Assembly (NCBI GenBank): GCA_002789275.1
Contig: PFSX01000054.1
Location: 1-23,248 of the forward strand
From: Candidatus Huberarchaeum crystalense
GTDB taxonomy: Archaea; Huberarchaeota; Huberarchaeia; Huberarchaeales; Huberarchaeaceae
DNA length: 23,248 bases
Direction of reading: 5' to 3'
Positions 15,190 through 22,834 of this stretch are shown here, in pieces. Position 1 is the stretch's first letter; every line of letters starts with the position of its first letter. The translations under genes were made by a program, and so were the position numbers. Under the pieces are notes generated by a model. That model was given only the letters and a program-made list of their open reading frames with translations. It made no database searches and was not told the origin of the DNA.

Positions 15190-15741
15190 ATGAACAATTA
15201 TTTTATTGCCATTAAGTTGCCATCTGATATTGTAGCAAGCGTTTTCTCTGTTGGCGCGCAAATCAATGAGTTTAGCAAATCAACAATTGTGTCTTATGAA
15301 AATTTACATATTTCTCTTAAATTTTTAGGTGGAGCACTTTCTGATAGACAAGTTGAAGAAGTAAAGAGCGCGCTGCAATCAATCAAATCAAAAATATTTT
15401 TGATTCAACTGCGCGGCATAGGTGCATTTCCTTCACAGCAATTTGCGCGTGTTATATGGCTTGGAGTTGAAGAATCAAAACCGCTTTTTGGTTTAAGAAA
15501 GCAAATTGATGCTGTTTTGCCACCATTATCTCAAGCAGATGTTCACAACTTTGTTCCACATTTGACACTCAGTAGAATAATTTCTGTTTTTGATAAATTA
15601 AAAATGGCGCGCTTTTTCAAGCTCTATAAAAAAACAGATTTTGGAGTTTTTGAGGTTAAGGAGTTTTATTTTATGATGAGCAAAACCTCAAAGATAAGAA
15701 CAACATATGAAGTTTTGGCAAGTTATAGTCTTGTGAATTAA
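15190..15741 (+). CDS. thpR: RNA 2',3'-cyclic phosphodiesterase (ThpR/LigT family)
   Basis: The 183-residue 2H phosphoesterase has both catalytic motifs: HISL at 40-43 and HLTL at 124-127. The family hydrolyses 2',3'-cyclic phosphates on RNA ends. The ATG at 15190 (MNNYFIAIKLP) matches the family start. The frame stays open back to the DUF655 stop at 15141, but the residues there do not look like part of the family. It probably follows DUF655 in one transcript. Its last codons and stop are duplicated twice downstream. Confidence 0.92.
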   Translation: MNNYFIAIKLPSDIVASVFSVGAQINEFSKSTIVSYENLHISLKFLGGALSDRQVEEVKSALQSIKSKIFLIQLRGIGAFPSQQFARVIWLGVEESKPLFGLRKQIDAVLPPLSQADVHNFVPHLTLSRIISVFDKLKMARFFKLYKKTDFGVFEVKEFYFMMSKTSKIRTTYEVLASYSLVN

Positions 15742-15813
15742 TAGAGCATTTATGAATTTGGCAAGTTATAGTCTTGTGAATTAATAGAGCATTTATGAAT
15801 TTGGCAAGTTATA
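15714..15813. repeat. 43-bp tandem repeat spanning the thpR 3' end
   Basis: The unit TTTGGCAAGTTATAGTCTTG and following bases, ending with the thpR stop, occurs at 15714 and 15757, with a partial third copy at 15800-15813. The stop codon of the convergent gene at 15809 falls inside the partial copy. Confidence 0.88.
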
Positions 15814-16459
15814 GGGGCGTATTTTTTTTTATCTCGGATAAGAATCTTTGTATAATCTTTTCTATTATTTTATGCATACTTCTTGCTGCTCCTTTTGTTT
15901 GTTTTGTTTCAGTTATTTCATTATGTCGCTGCTGTTCTTTTAATTTTTTTTTTCCATTATCAGCAAACCCATTAAAACAAGTTTCATATTTTTCAATAAG
16001 TTTGTCTGTTTTATTAGAGTATTCATTTATTTTATTTATATATTCATTTAATATATCTTTGATTTTGTCTTTATTTGAGATTATATAAGACACTCCAACC
16101 AAAGGACTTGTTAACGCATTTGAAATAAGAAGCCATTTTGTTATTTCATAATCGCCTGTTGCTGTCGCGCCAATAACGCTACCAATATATGTCAAAAGCC
16201 CTAATTTGTATGCTTTTAGAGAAACATTTGTTTTTGTGTCTTCTTTCATGTCGCAGTAAAACTTCCACGCAAACGGAAAACATATTGCGCTTAGTGAAAA
16301 GCCACCACTAGCCCCGCCTAAATAATACCACAAGTTCTTGATATATTTATTGCTTGTTGCTCTTTCTGATATGTTGTATTCAACAACGTTTTTTAATTTT
16401 TTTTTGTTGTTGGTTTTTAATTGGTTGTATCTTTTTGTTTTATTATTTAACCAAGCCAT
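15809..16459 (-). CDS. Polytopic membrane protein of unknown function
   Basis: The 216-residue protein has a basic N-terminus and three likely membrane segments (about 44-67 with YYLGGASGGFSLSAICFPFA, 84-101 and 108-128). A long charged, coiled-coil-like C-terminal region follows (DKIKDILNEYINKINEYSNK and beyond). No family was recognised. It is divergent from the frameshifted gene at 16511 across only 51 bp. The segment carries no GCGCGC hexamer, unlike its surroundings. Its stop codon lies in a partial tandem-repeat copy from thpR. Confidence 0.7.
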   Translation of the reverse strand: MAWLNNKTKRYNQLKTNNKKKLKNVVEYNISERATSNKYIKNLWYYLGGASGGFSLSAICFPFAWKFYCDMKEDTKTNVSLKAYKLGLLTYIGSVIGATATGDYEITKWLLISNALTSPLVGVSYIISNKDKIKDILNEYINKINEYSNKTDKLIEKYETCFNGFADNGKKKLKEQQRHNEITETKQTKGAARSMHKIIEKIIQRFLSEIKKNTPL

Positions 16460-16510
16460 ATTATATTTGTATTAAAAAGGAGTTTTTAAACTATTGTATT
16501 ATAATATATT
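16460..16510. promoter_or_regulatory. Compact divergent promoter
   Basis: Two TATA-like boxes share 51 bp: TTTTTAAAC at 16483-16491 on the plus strand, 19 nt before the ATG at 16511, and TTTTTAA on the minus strand (16472-16478), 12 nt before the ATG at 16459. The plus-strand layout is the same as for PCNA. Confidence 0.5.
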
Positions 16511-17241
16511 ATGAAAGAAGAAATAAACTATGAAGATGAAGTAAAAAAATATCTACAATCACCAACCCCAAGAGTGGAGAAAGTAAATAAAATACTTGAA
16601 TATATAGAAAAAAACAATATATTTCTGCTTATGATTCAATTTTTTCTTTAGAACCTGAAGAACAAAAAGATTTAAAAGAGAGATTAGGAGAGAAAGGGTT
16701 AAAGAAGTTAACCTATGAGATAGCAAAGAAAGCTTTCTATATGTCTATTTATTATTTAGGTAAAATGGCTAAAAGTAAGAATATTGAGGATATTAATAAG
16801 AATTATTGTCTTGCAGTAGATGGAATAGGAATGATAGATAGAATAGTATCTTGTGCTTTTCTTTTCTATAGAATACCTAAAGAGGGGGGAGAGTTTAAAG
16901 CTTTGAATGAAGAAGGAAGGAGAATAATTGCAAACTATATAGAAAAAATCAAATCCTCACTATTACCAGAAGCAAGTTCAACAAAAGTTTTTTACGAAAA
17001 TTTAATAGATCTTCTTAATGATACTCATGCTTTTGTTATGGAAAAACAAAAAAACTATAACCTTGCTGTTCAAGAAAAAACCGACACAGACAACATAAAC
17101 AAAATACCTATTCAAGGAGAAAACAACACAAAAGATAACAGCGGTGTAACAATGGTTTTGTTTGTTTTTGTTCTGGTATTAGCAGTATTTTTAATAGGTT
17201 CAGCAATCCTAACGAGCTTGCCATTCACTATGTTTGATTAA
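16511..17241 (+). pseudogene. Tail-anchored membrane protein of unknown function, frameshifted at a poly(A) run
   Basis: The ATG at 16511 has a matching promoter box 19 nt upstream and opens MKEEINYEDEVKKYLQSPTP ... LEYIEK. The frame ends at TAG (16649-16651) soon after a run of seven A (16608-16614). Adding one A joins it smoothly to YISAYDSIFSLEPEEQKDL and on through the open frame to 17241, giving about 243 residues. The product is mostly helical and charged, with a C-terminal membrane segment (VTMVLFVFVLVLAVFLIGSA). Taking the ATG at 16741 as start would lose about 75 coding-like residues and has no visible promoter. No family recognised. The break may be an error, decay or slippage site. 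Confidence 0.65.
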
Positions 17242-17281
17242 GACAAAGACAACAACATAAAACAACTTTAAAAATTAAAAC

Positions 17282-18625
17282 TTATTCAAACTGCTGCTCC
17301 ATTGCGCGCATCATATTTTTGTATTTTTTTGGCATTTTTCCGTCTTGTGCTTCTCCAAGCATTGTTTTCATTAGTTTAAACTGCTTAAAAAACTCTGCAA
17401 CCTCACGCTCAGGAACCCCGCTTCCTTGCGCGATTCGTTTTATTCTTGATAAATTGATTATCTCGGGGTTTTTTCTCTCATCTTTTGTGCAAGAATCAAT
17501 AACAAATTTGTATTTTTTCAATTTTTCTTCGCCAACTTCAAGCATATCATCAGGAATTTTTTGCGAAAAAAGAGGAAGCTTACTGATAATACTTTTAAGC
17601 GGACCTAATTTTTTCATTGAGTTCATTTGGCTATAAAAAGTGTTTAAATCAAACTGACTAATGTCGCTAATGTTTGTATCTTCTAGTTCTTTGCTTTTTT
17701 TCAAATCTTCAATTTTTTCCATTAATGTCTGAATATCTCCGTATCCTAGAAGCTCTGAAACAAATCTTTGCGAATTAAATTGCTCAAATTGCTCCATTTT
17801 TTCACCTGTTCCAATAAAATACACTGGCGCGCCAGTCATTGCACTTGCAGTGATTGCTCCTCCGCCTTTGGCAGAAGAGTCCATTTTTGTTAAGATTACT
17901 CCATTAATTCCAACAGCATTTTTAAATAGTTCTGCTTGTTTTTTTGCACTTTGCCCAATGTCTGCACCAAGAACCAAAAAGCGATAGTCTGGTCTTATTT
18001 CTTTTGTTATATATTTTATTTCTTCAACAAGCCCTTTGTCAAGCATTGATCTTCCTGCTGTATCAAAAATCAAAACATCAAAATTATTTTTATAAGTGTT
18101 GATTTCGCTTTTCCATTTTTCTACAACCTGCTTAATGTCTTTGCTTTTTTTATCAATAAATACAGGAACTTCAATTTGTTGTCCTATTTGCTCGATCTGG
18201 TCCATTGCCCCCGGCCTTGTTGTGTCAAGTCCAAACAAAGCTGCGCGCTTTCCTTTTCGCTTGAAATATAGCGCAAGTTTACCTGCTGTTGTTGTCTTGC
18301 CATTTCCAAACAGCCCACAAAGCAAAATAGAAATAGGTTTTCCTTTTTTTAATTCAAATTTTGTTTCAGCTCCGCAAATTTTTGCAAGCTCTTTGTATAA
18401 AGTAGTAATAAGGTGGTCGCTCGCAGTAGAAATCGCATTTTCTTTTAGTACAGTTGATTTAATCTTTTCGCTGAGTTGAAACACAAGTTCTACATCAACA
18501 TCTGCGCGAATAAGAGCGCGCTGCAATTCCAAAATCACTTTCTCAACTTCTTGTTTATTCAGCTGATTTTTTCCACTAATATTTTCTATAATTTTGCAAA
18601 GAGATTTGCTTAGATTGTCTAACAT
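17282..18625 (-). CDS. srp54: Signal recognition particle protein SRP54
   Basis: The 447-residue GTPase binds SRP RNA and signal sequences and delivers ribosomes to the membrane. It has the N domain (1-85), the G domain with G1 GLFGNGKTTTAGK (104-116), LDTTRPGA (133-140), DTAGR (188-192) and TKMD (246-249), GTGEK further on, and a methionine-containing M domain with SRIKRIAQGSG. The G1 loop reads LFGNG where the family usually has VQGSG; the GKTTT core is intact. It is a single gene, convergent with the 16511 gene. The start is the ATG at 18625, after an A-rich stretch. Confidence 0.96.
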   Translation of the reverse strand: MLDNLSKSLCKIIENISGKNQLNKQEVEKVILELQRALIRADVDVELVFQLSEKIKSTVLKENAISTASDHLITTLYKELAKICGAETKFELKKGKPISILLCGLFGNGKTTTAGKLALYFKRKGKRAALFGLDTTRPGAMDQIEQIGQQIEVPVFIDKKSKDIKQVVEKWKSEINTYKNNFDVLIFDTAGRSMLDKGLVEEIKYITKEIRPDYRFLVLGADIGQSAKKQAELFKNAVGINGVILTKMDSSAKGGGAITASAMTGAPVYFIGTGEKMEQFEQFNSQRFVSELLGYGDIQTLMEKIEDLKKSKELEDTNISDISQFDLNTFYSQMNSMKKLGPLKSIISKLPLFSQKIPDDMLEVGEEKLKKYKFVIDSCTKDERKNPEIINLSRIKRIAQGSGVPEREVAEFFKQFKLMKTMLGEAQDGKMPKKYKNMMRAMEQQFE

Positions 18626-18825
18626 ATGTTTTTTAATTTTTGAGTATTTTTGTGTTTAATTTTATTACTAATATCTTGCGAGGATAAAGTTAATTGTTGT
18701 TATATTAATAATTTGTTTATGATATTTATTATACTATAGCAAACCCAACAATCTATTTTTCTTTAGGTTTAGTTAAATTTGCTAAAGTTGTGTTAAAGTG
18801 ACAATAGTTATTAAAAGGAAGGTAT
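18626..18825. other. Intergenic region upstream of SRP54
   Basis: About 200 bp of AT-rich DNA with no convincing frame, repeat or RNA seen. It must contain the SRP54 promoter; AAAAATACTC about 20 nt upstream of the start on the minus strand is a weak TATA candidate. Confidence 0.5.
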
Positions 18826-18990
18826 TTATAAGAGCAGATTTATTATTTTTTGTATATATTCTTTAGTCACATTATCTATCACATCTGACTTAAATATTTT
18901 TTGTATATTTTTTTCAAATGTTAAAAAGGGTTCGTAGGTTGTGGTTGAGTCAGTTGAATTATGATTTATATATTTTTTAGCAATATTGAT
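18826..18990 (-). pseudogene. Possible C-terminal gene remnant
   Basis: A 54-codon open frame without an ATG reads on the minus strand as NSTDSTTTYEPFLTFEKNIQ followed by KIFKSDVIDNVTKEYIQKII, ending in TAA at 18826-18828. Its composition looks coding rather than random AT. Upstream it runs into a stop and the promoter of the dCMP deaminase gene. It may be the truncated end of a lost gene, or chance. Confidence 0.28.
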
Positions 18991-19003
18991 TTATAAAAAA
19001 AAT

Positions 19004-19492
19004 ATGGTTTATAAAAGGCCTTCTTGGGATGAGTATTTTATGAAAATTGTAGACGTTGTTGGCTTGCGATCCACTTGTGACAGAGGGCGCGCAGGTTGCG
19101 TAATTGTAAAAAATAACCATATTTTATCTATAGGTTATGTTGGCTCTCCGCCAGGGTTACCACATTGCGATGAAATAGGGCATTTAATAATCAAATCAAC
19201 AGAAGAAGGTGATAATTCAGGAAAATTGCATGATCATTGTGTTCGTACAATACACGCAGAACAAAATGCCATATGTCACGCAGCTAGAATGGGGGTGGCG
19301 TTAGAAGGAGCAACACTTTATGTTAAAATGGAGCCTTGTCCTGTTTGCTGCCATCTAATAATTGCTGTGGGTATAAAAAGAGTTGTGTGTCAATATAAAT
19401 ATCACACTGCTAAACAAACTAGAGATTTGTTTAGACAAGCAAAGATTCAACTCGTTGTTTTGGAAAATAAAGAAGTGGAATATAAAAAATAG
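19004..19492 (+). CDS. dCMP/cytidine deaminase family protein
   Basis: The 162-residue protein has the zinc-dependent deaminase signature: HAEQNA (84-89) with the catalytic glutamate, and PCPVC (111-115). An N-terminal STCDRGRAGCVI segment and SPPGLPHCDEIGH are typical of dCMP deaminases, which make dUMP for dTMP synthesis. The ATG at 19004 (MVYKRPSWDEYFM) is chosen over an in-frame TTG at 18986 because it matches the family start. It has TTTATATATTTTTTAG upstream. A closely related ComE-type deaminase is an alternative name. Confidence 0.9.
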   Translation: MVYKRPSWDEYFMKIVDVVGLRSTCDRGRAGCVIVKNNHILSIGYVGSPPGLPHCDEIGHLIIKSTEEGDNSGKLHDHCVRTIHAEQNAICHAARMGVALEGATLYVKMEPCPVCCHLIIAVGIKRVVCQYKYHTAKQTRDLFRQAKIQLVVLENKEVEYKK

Positions 19493-19508
19493 TTTTTTTT
19501 GCTTTCTG

Positions 19509-20297
19509 TTATTTTATGTTTTTTGTGGGTTTGATTTTCATTTTTTTCATAACTTCATCAACTTGCTTGTGGCTATTCTCTAAACTTCCCGAATTGTCAA
19601 TAAAATAATCAGATATTGCTAAAATATTTCCCATTCCTTGTTTTAGTTCGCGCCGAGTGCGTTTGTTGAAATTTGCGCGCGAATCAGCGCCTTCATCATC
19701 ATATCTGTTGCGATTCTTTGATCTTTTATACCGCATATCTGCGTCTAAATTTACTGCGAGCTGTTTGAAAGGGCCTAACAATTTGTTTAGTTGTTTATAA
19801 GAGTATATTGTTTTAATTCCAGAAACTACAAACTTTTTTATATCCCTCTTTTTTTGCTTTTCAATTTTTTCAATTACTTTGTCAATAATGTATTTGTCTT
19901 TGTATTTTTTAAATAAATAGGTTGCTGCCCACAACACATTTTTTTTATTTGCAACACTCCTTTCTTGTTTAGCAAAATCCCTGACAATATTTCCTGTTTC
20001 AATATGGTAAAAACCATATTTTTCGGCAAGATGTTTTGCGATTGATGATTTTCCAGAAGAGGGCAAGCCAACAACAGCTACAACTGTTATTTTGTCTTTT
20101 GTTTTAGTGGTTTTTGTATTGCTTCCTATATTTTTAATCTTTAATTGTTTCTTGACAAGATTTTCAGCAAGGTTGTTTTTTATCTCCATATTTTTAATCT
20201 TTAATTGTTTCTTGACAAGATTTTCAGTAAATTTATTTTTATTTAATCTAATTTTTGTTATTTTTAATTTCTTGTTATCTTTAATTTTCGCTACCAT
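19509..20297 (-). CDS. UPF0200-like P-loop kinase with repetitive N-terminal extension
   Basis: The 262-residue protein carries a nucleotide-kinase-like domain from about residue 70: Walker A GLPSSGKS (77-84), then YHIETGNIVRDFAKQ. Later come RYDDEGADSRANFNKRTRRE and GNILAISDYFIDNSGSLE, which resemble archaeal UPF0200 (dephospho-CoA-kinase-like). The substrate is unknown. The first ~68 residues are an unusual lysine-rich extension with ENLVKKQLKIKN twice, from a 60-bp in-frame duplication. The ATG at 20297 overlaps the stop of the upstream gene (TGATG), so the pair is likely translationally coupled. An in-frame TTG one codon earlier is also possible. Confidence 0.78.
   Translation of the reverse strand: MVAKIKDNKKLKITKIRLNKNKFTENLVKKQLKIKNMEIKNNLAENLVKKQLKIKNIGSNTKTTKTKDKITVVAVVGLPSSGKSSIAKHLAEKYGFYHIETGNIVRDFAKQERSVANKKNVLWAATYLFKKYKDKYIIDKVIEKIEKQKKRDIKKFVVSGIKTIYSYKQLNKLLGPFKQLAVNLDADMRYKRSKNRNRYDDEGADSRANFNKRTRRELKQGMGNILAISDYFIDNSGSLENSHKQVDEVMKKMKIKPTKNIK
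20127..20229. repeat. 60-bp in-frame duplication in the UPF0200-like gene
   Basis: ATATTTTTAATCTTTAATTG and the following bases through TTTTCAG occur at 20127 and 20187, encoding the doubled ENLVKKQLKIKN segment on the minus strand. Confidence 0.85.
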
Positions 20298-21121
20298 CAA
20301 ACAAACCCTAAAATTTTATAAATCAAATAGTTGTTGAAAATCTCTAATTTTCTTAGATCATCTGATGAGAATGCAATTATATTCTCTTTGCTAACATCTA
20401 TGCCTGTATTTTTTAAAGTTGCGTAAATTATTACAAAAGTTCCAGAGCTTTTGTTTGCCAATTTAATTAATTCTGTGTCTGTCTCGATACTACAGGTTGC
20501 GTTGAGATATCTATACTCTCCGTTTGCACAAAAAGATCCAAACTCAAACAAAGGAATAAGTCCTTCTGACGGATTGTTTTTTTCAGTTATTATATATATT
20601 CGCTTCGCGCTTTTTATTCCATCAACAGACAAATTTGCGAAATTTGGCTCATTTTTTAGATTAAGCACATCTTGACAATTAGCATAAAGAGTCACATTTT
20701 TTTTGTTTAGTGTTAGATTAGATATTTGGTAAATATTAAATTGATTTTTTGTGTTAAATTGCCAGGGCGTGCCATCTATAATAAAGCTTGCAGAGGTTGC
20801 GTTTTCTTTGATCAACTGACATATTGGGGGTTGCTGATCTTGTTGAGCAAACAGCAAATAACAACACGCAACAATGCAAATTAGTCCAAATAATCCTAAT
20901 ATAATAAGATTTTCTTTTAAAAAACAAATTAATATAGAGGGTTGGTTTTGTGGGCAGGGTTTAGTGTTTTGATTTTTTTTATTGATTTGTTGAGATTTGT
21001 TTTTTTTATTTTTAACAAGAGTAGGAATATTTTGTTGCAAGATTTCATCTTTTTTATTTTTAATTTGAAGAGATTTGTTTTTTTGTTTAGGAGATTTTTG
21101 TTTTTTCTTTTTGCTAACCAT
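20297..21121 (-). CDS. Single-pass membrane protein of unknown function with lysine-rich N-terminus
   Basis: The 274-residue protein has about 60 very Lys/Gln/Asn-rich residues (MVSKKKKQKSPKQKNKS and on), one membrane segment (71-92, NLIILGLFGLICIVACCYLL), and an extracellular domain of about 180 residues with several cysteines and a few sequons. Segments such as KRIYIITEKNNPSEGLIPLF and GTFVIIYATLKNTGIDV look like an alpha/beta fold. No family recognised. It is divergent from S6e across 20 bp and overlaps the kinase-like gene behind it. Confidence 0.72.
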   Translation of the reverse strand: MVSKKKKQKSPKQKNKSLQIKNKKDEILQQNIPTLVKNKKNKSQQINKKNQNTKPCPQNQPSILICFLKENLIILGLFGLICIVACCYLLFAQQDQQPPICQLIKENATSASFIIDGTPWQFNTKNQFNIYQISNLTLNKKNVTLYANCQDVLNLKNEPNFANLSVDGIKSAKRIYIITEKNNPSEGLIPLFEFGSFCANGEYRYLNATCSIETDTELIKLANKSSGTFVIIYATLKNTGIDVSKENIIAFSSDDLRKLEIFNNYLIYKILGFV

Positions 21122-21141
21122 AGTATTTTTACAAATATATT

Positions 21142-21558
21142 ATGGTTCAGATTAATGTTTCTTACAAAGGCAAAACGCGCGCCTTTAAAATTGAAGGAGA
21201 AAATGAAAAAAAGTTATTTAACTCTAAAATTGGCGACAAAATACAGGGTGGTAGTGTTGTTTCAGATTTGTATGGCTATGAATTGCAAGTTGCTGGAGGC
21301 TCAGATAAATCAGGTGTTCCTATGAACAAATCAGTTTTGGGAATTCAGCGAAAGGGTCTGCTTTTAAATAAAAATACTGTTGGCTATGTTGGGCATGGCG
21401 AAAGAAAAGGAACCCGTCGCAGAAAACTCGTAATAGGAACCACTGTTTTTAAAGGCACTGCTCAAATTAATTGCATTGTAGTTAAAGAAGGTGAAAAGAA
21501 ATTTGATGAAATTTTTGAAGCAACAAAGCAAGACAATAAAAAAGAGGTAAAGAAATGA
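21142..21558 (+). CDS. rps6e: 30S ribosomal protein S6e
   Basis: The 138-residue protein is S6e (eS6): MVQINVSYKGKTRAFKIEG, IGDKIQGGSVVSDLYGYELQ, GGSDKSGVPMNKSV, and the basic ERKGTRRRKLVIGTTV. AATATATT touches the start codon, as at other starts here. Its stop overlaps a 24-codon ORF that leads into the EMC3-like gene. Confidence 0.95.
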   Translation: MVQINVSYKGKTRAFKIEGENEKKLFNSKIGDKIQGGSVVSDLYGYELQVAGGSDKSGVPMNKSVLGIQRKGLLLNKNTVGYVGHGERKGTRRRKLVIGTTVFKGTAQINCIVVKEGEKKFDEIFEATKQDNKKEVKK

Positions 21559-21629
21559 TATGTGGCGTTTTTGAGAGCAAGATGAATGTTTTTGCTTTTG
21601 ATAAAACTAAATTAAGGAAAGCAAAATGA
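21555..21629 (+). CDS. 24-codon bridging ORF between S6e and the EMC3-like gene
   Basis: MICGVFESKMNVFAFDKTKL and four more residues. Its ATG overlaps the S6e stop (ATGA) and its TGA overlaps the EMC3-like ATG (ATGA). TTAAGGAAAG near its end could serve as the next gene's ribosome-binding site. It may be a coupling leader peptide; no homologue recognised. Confidence 0.4.
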   Translation: MICGVFESKMNVFAFDKTKLRKAK

Positions 21630-22114
21630 GTATCATCTCTTCTTTTGATGCTTTTATATATATTTTGGTGTTGGTGTTGATCTTAGAGGCAATTACACTT
21701 GTTTTGCAATATTTTTTAGTTGATTTTGAAGGTGTTCAAAAGGCAAAGAAAGAAATTAAAGCACTTCAAGAAAAAGCAAAACAAGCAAGCTCTAAAAAAC
21801 AAACAGAAATATCTAAACAAGTGCTTATGTCTACTTTTTCAATGATGAAATATCAAAAACAATATCTTATTGCATCTTTCATATTGTTTCCTTTATTCTT
21901 TTTCTTGCTTCAAAACCCTGTTTTTATGAGCATTTTTTCTAGTATTTTGACTTTAAATGTTGATTCTATTAGGCAAGTAATTTGTTCAGGAGAAGGATGC
22001 ATCAGAGGACCGGTGCTTTTTATTTTTGGAGTATCGCTTAGTTGGTTTTGGACTTATATTTTGCTTTTTATGGCAGCTTCAATAATAGGATCAAAATTGT
22101 TTTTGAAGTATTAA
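21626..22114 (+). CDS. EMC3/TMCO1 family membrane insertase (DUF106)
   Basis: The 162-residue protein has the Oxa1-superfamily layout of archaeal DUF106: a first membrane helix (about 10-31), a charged coiled-coil hairpin (GVQKAKKEIKALQEKAKQAS), then further membrane helices starting at MMKYQKQYLIASFILFPLFF and ending with a last helix around 140-158. The family inserts membrane proteins, so it would act alongside SRP54 encoded nearby. It follows S6e through the bridging ORF. Confidence 0.85.
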   Translation: MSIISSFDAFIYILVLVLILEAITLVLQYFLVDFEGVQKAKKEIKALQEKAKQASSKKQTEISKQVLMSTFSMMKYQKQYLIASFILFPLFFFLLQNPVFMSIFSSILTLNVDSIRQVICSGEGCIRGPVLFIFGVSLSWFWTYILLFMAASIIGSKLFLKY

Positions 22115-22210
22115 TTAGTTGATTATAGTGTTAGCAACATATTAGATTCTTTTGTTGTTTTTGAATATTAATTGTAAGGTGTAGGCAAATATGTTTGTTG
22201 TTTTTGAATT
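22097..22210. repeat. Degenerate repeat derived from the EMC3-like gene end
   Basis: TTGTTTTTGAAGTATTAATT, which includes the gene's last codons and TAA stop, occurs at 22097. It recurs with one base missing at 22155 and partially (TTGTTTTTGAATT) at 22198. Confidence 0.6.
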
Positions 22211-22279
22211 TGATTATTTTAGAGTTTTAAGGGTTTTAAATTAAACATTATTAATTACAACAAATTACAACAATAATAT

Positions 22280-22831
22280 ATGGTAGATTTCACAATCTTT
22301 TTGCAACCACTTTATCCTGTACTCATTGCTATCTTTTTTATGGCGTTGTTGTATGGAGTTTTATCTGCATCTAAAATATTTTCAGCAAGTATTGTTACAA
22401 ATGCTATACTATCTGCTACTTTTGGTTTGTTGGTTCTTTTAGTGGTATGGGACACTAATGAAGAGGCTATTACTGGCTTTTTTGGGGTTTTGCCGATTTT
22501 GCTGATAATTTTATTAATTACAATAATAATTTTAGGAATGTTTGGCATTGATATGAAGACACTTATGGGTGACTTTAACCTTAAATATTATTTAGAGAGA
22601 AGATCTGAAGCAAAAGTAACTGGTTTAATTATTAAAGGAGTAATTTATCCTTTAATAATTGGTTTTATTTTTTGGTTTTTGATTGAATTTGTGTTTGTGC
22701 CCTTAAAAATGTTTGAGGTAAATCCTATTACTAGTCTTTTACATGCGTTTTTCACTCCAGATATATTTATCACTATTGTGATTATTATTAGTATGATTGC
22801 TTTGATGTGGTATTTTGTTAAGTCTGATTGA
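22280..22831 (+). CDS. Polytopic membrane protein of unknown function
   Basis: The 183-residue protein has about five hydrophobic segments (around residues 10-28, 40-58, 66-88, 112-133 and 160-180). Between the third and fourth lies a cytoplasmic-looking stretch (MKTLMGDFNLKYYLERRSEAK). No family recognised. The start ATG follows AACAATAATAT; AT-rich promoter-like DNA precedes it. Confidence 0.72.
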   Translation: MVDFTIFLQPLYPVLIAIFFMALLYGVLSASKIFSASIVTNAILSATFGLLVLLVVWDTNEEAITGFFGVLPILLIILLITIIILGMFGIDMKTLMGDFNLKYYLERRSEAKVTGLIIKGVIYPLIIGFIFWFLIEFVFVPLKMFEVNPITSLLHAFFTPDIFITIVIIISMIALMWYFVKSD

Positions 22832-22834
22832 AAA

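Noticed and set aside
17282..18625. FtsY instead of SRP54
   Set aside because: The C-terminal M-domain with SRIKRIAQGSG and absence of an acidic A domain identify SRP54.
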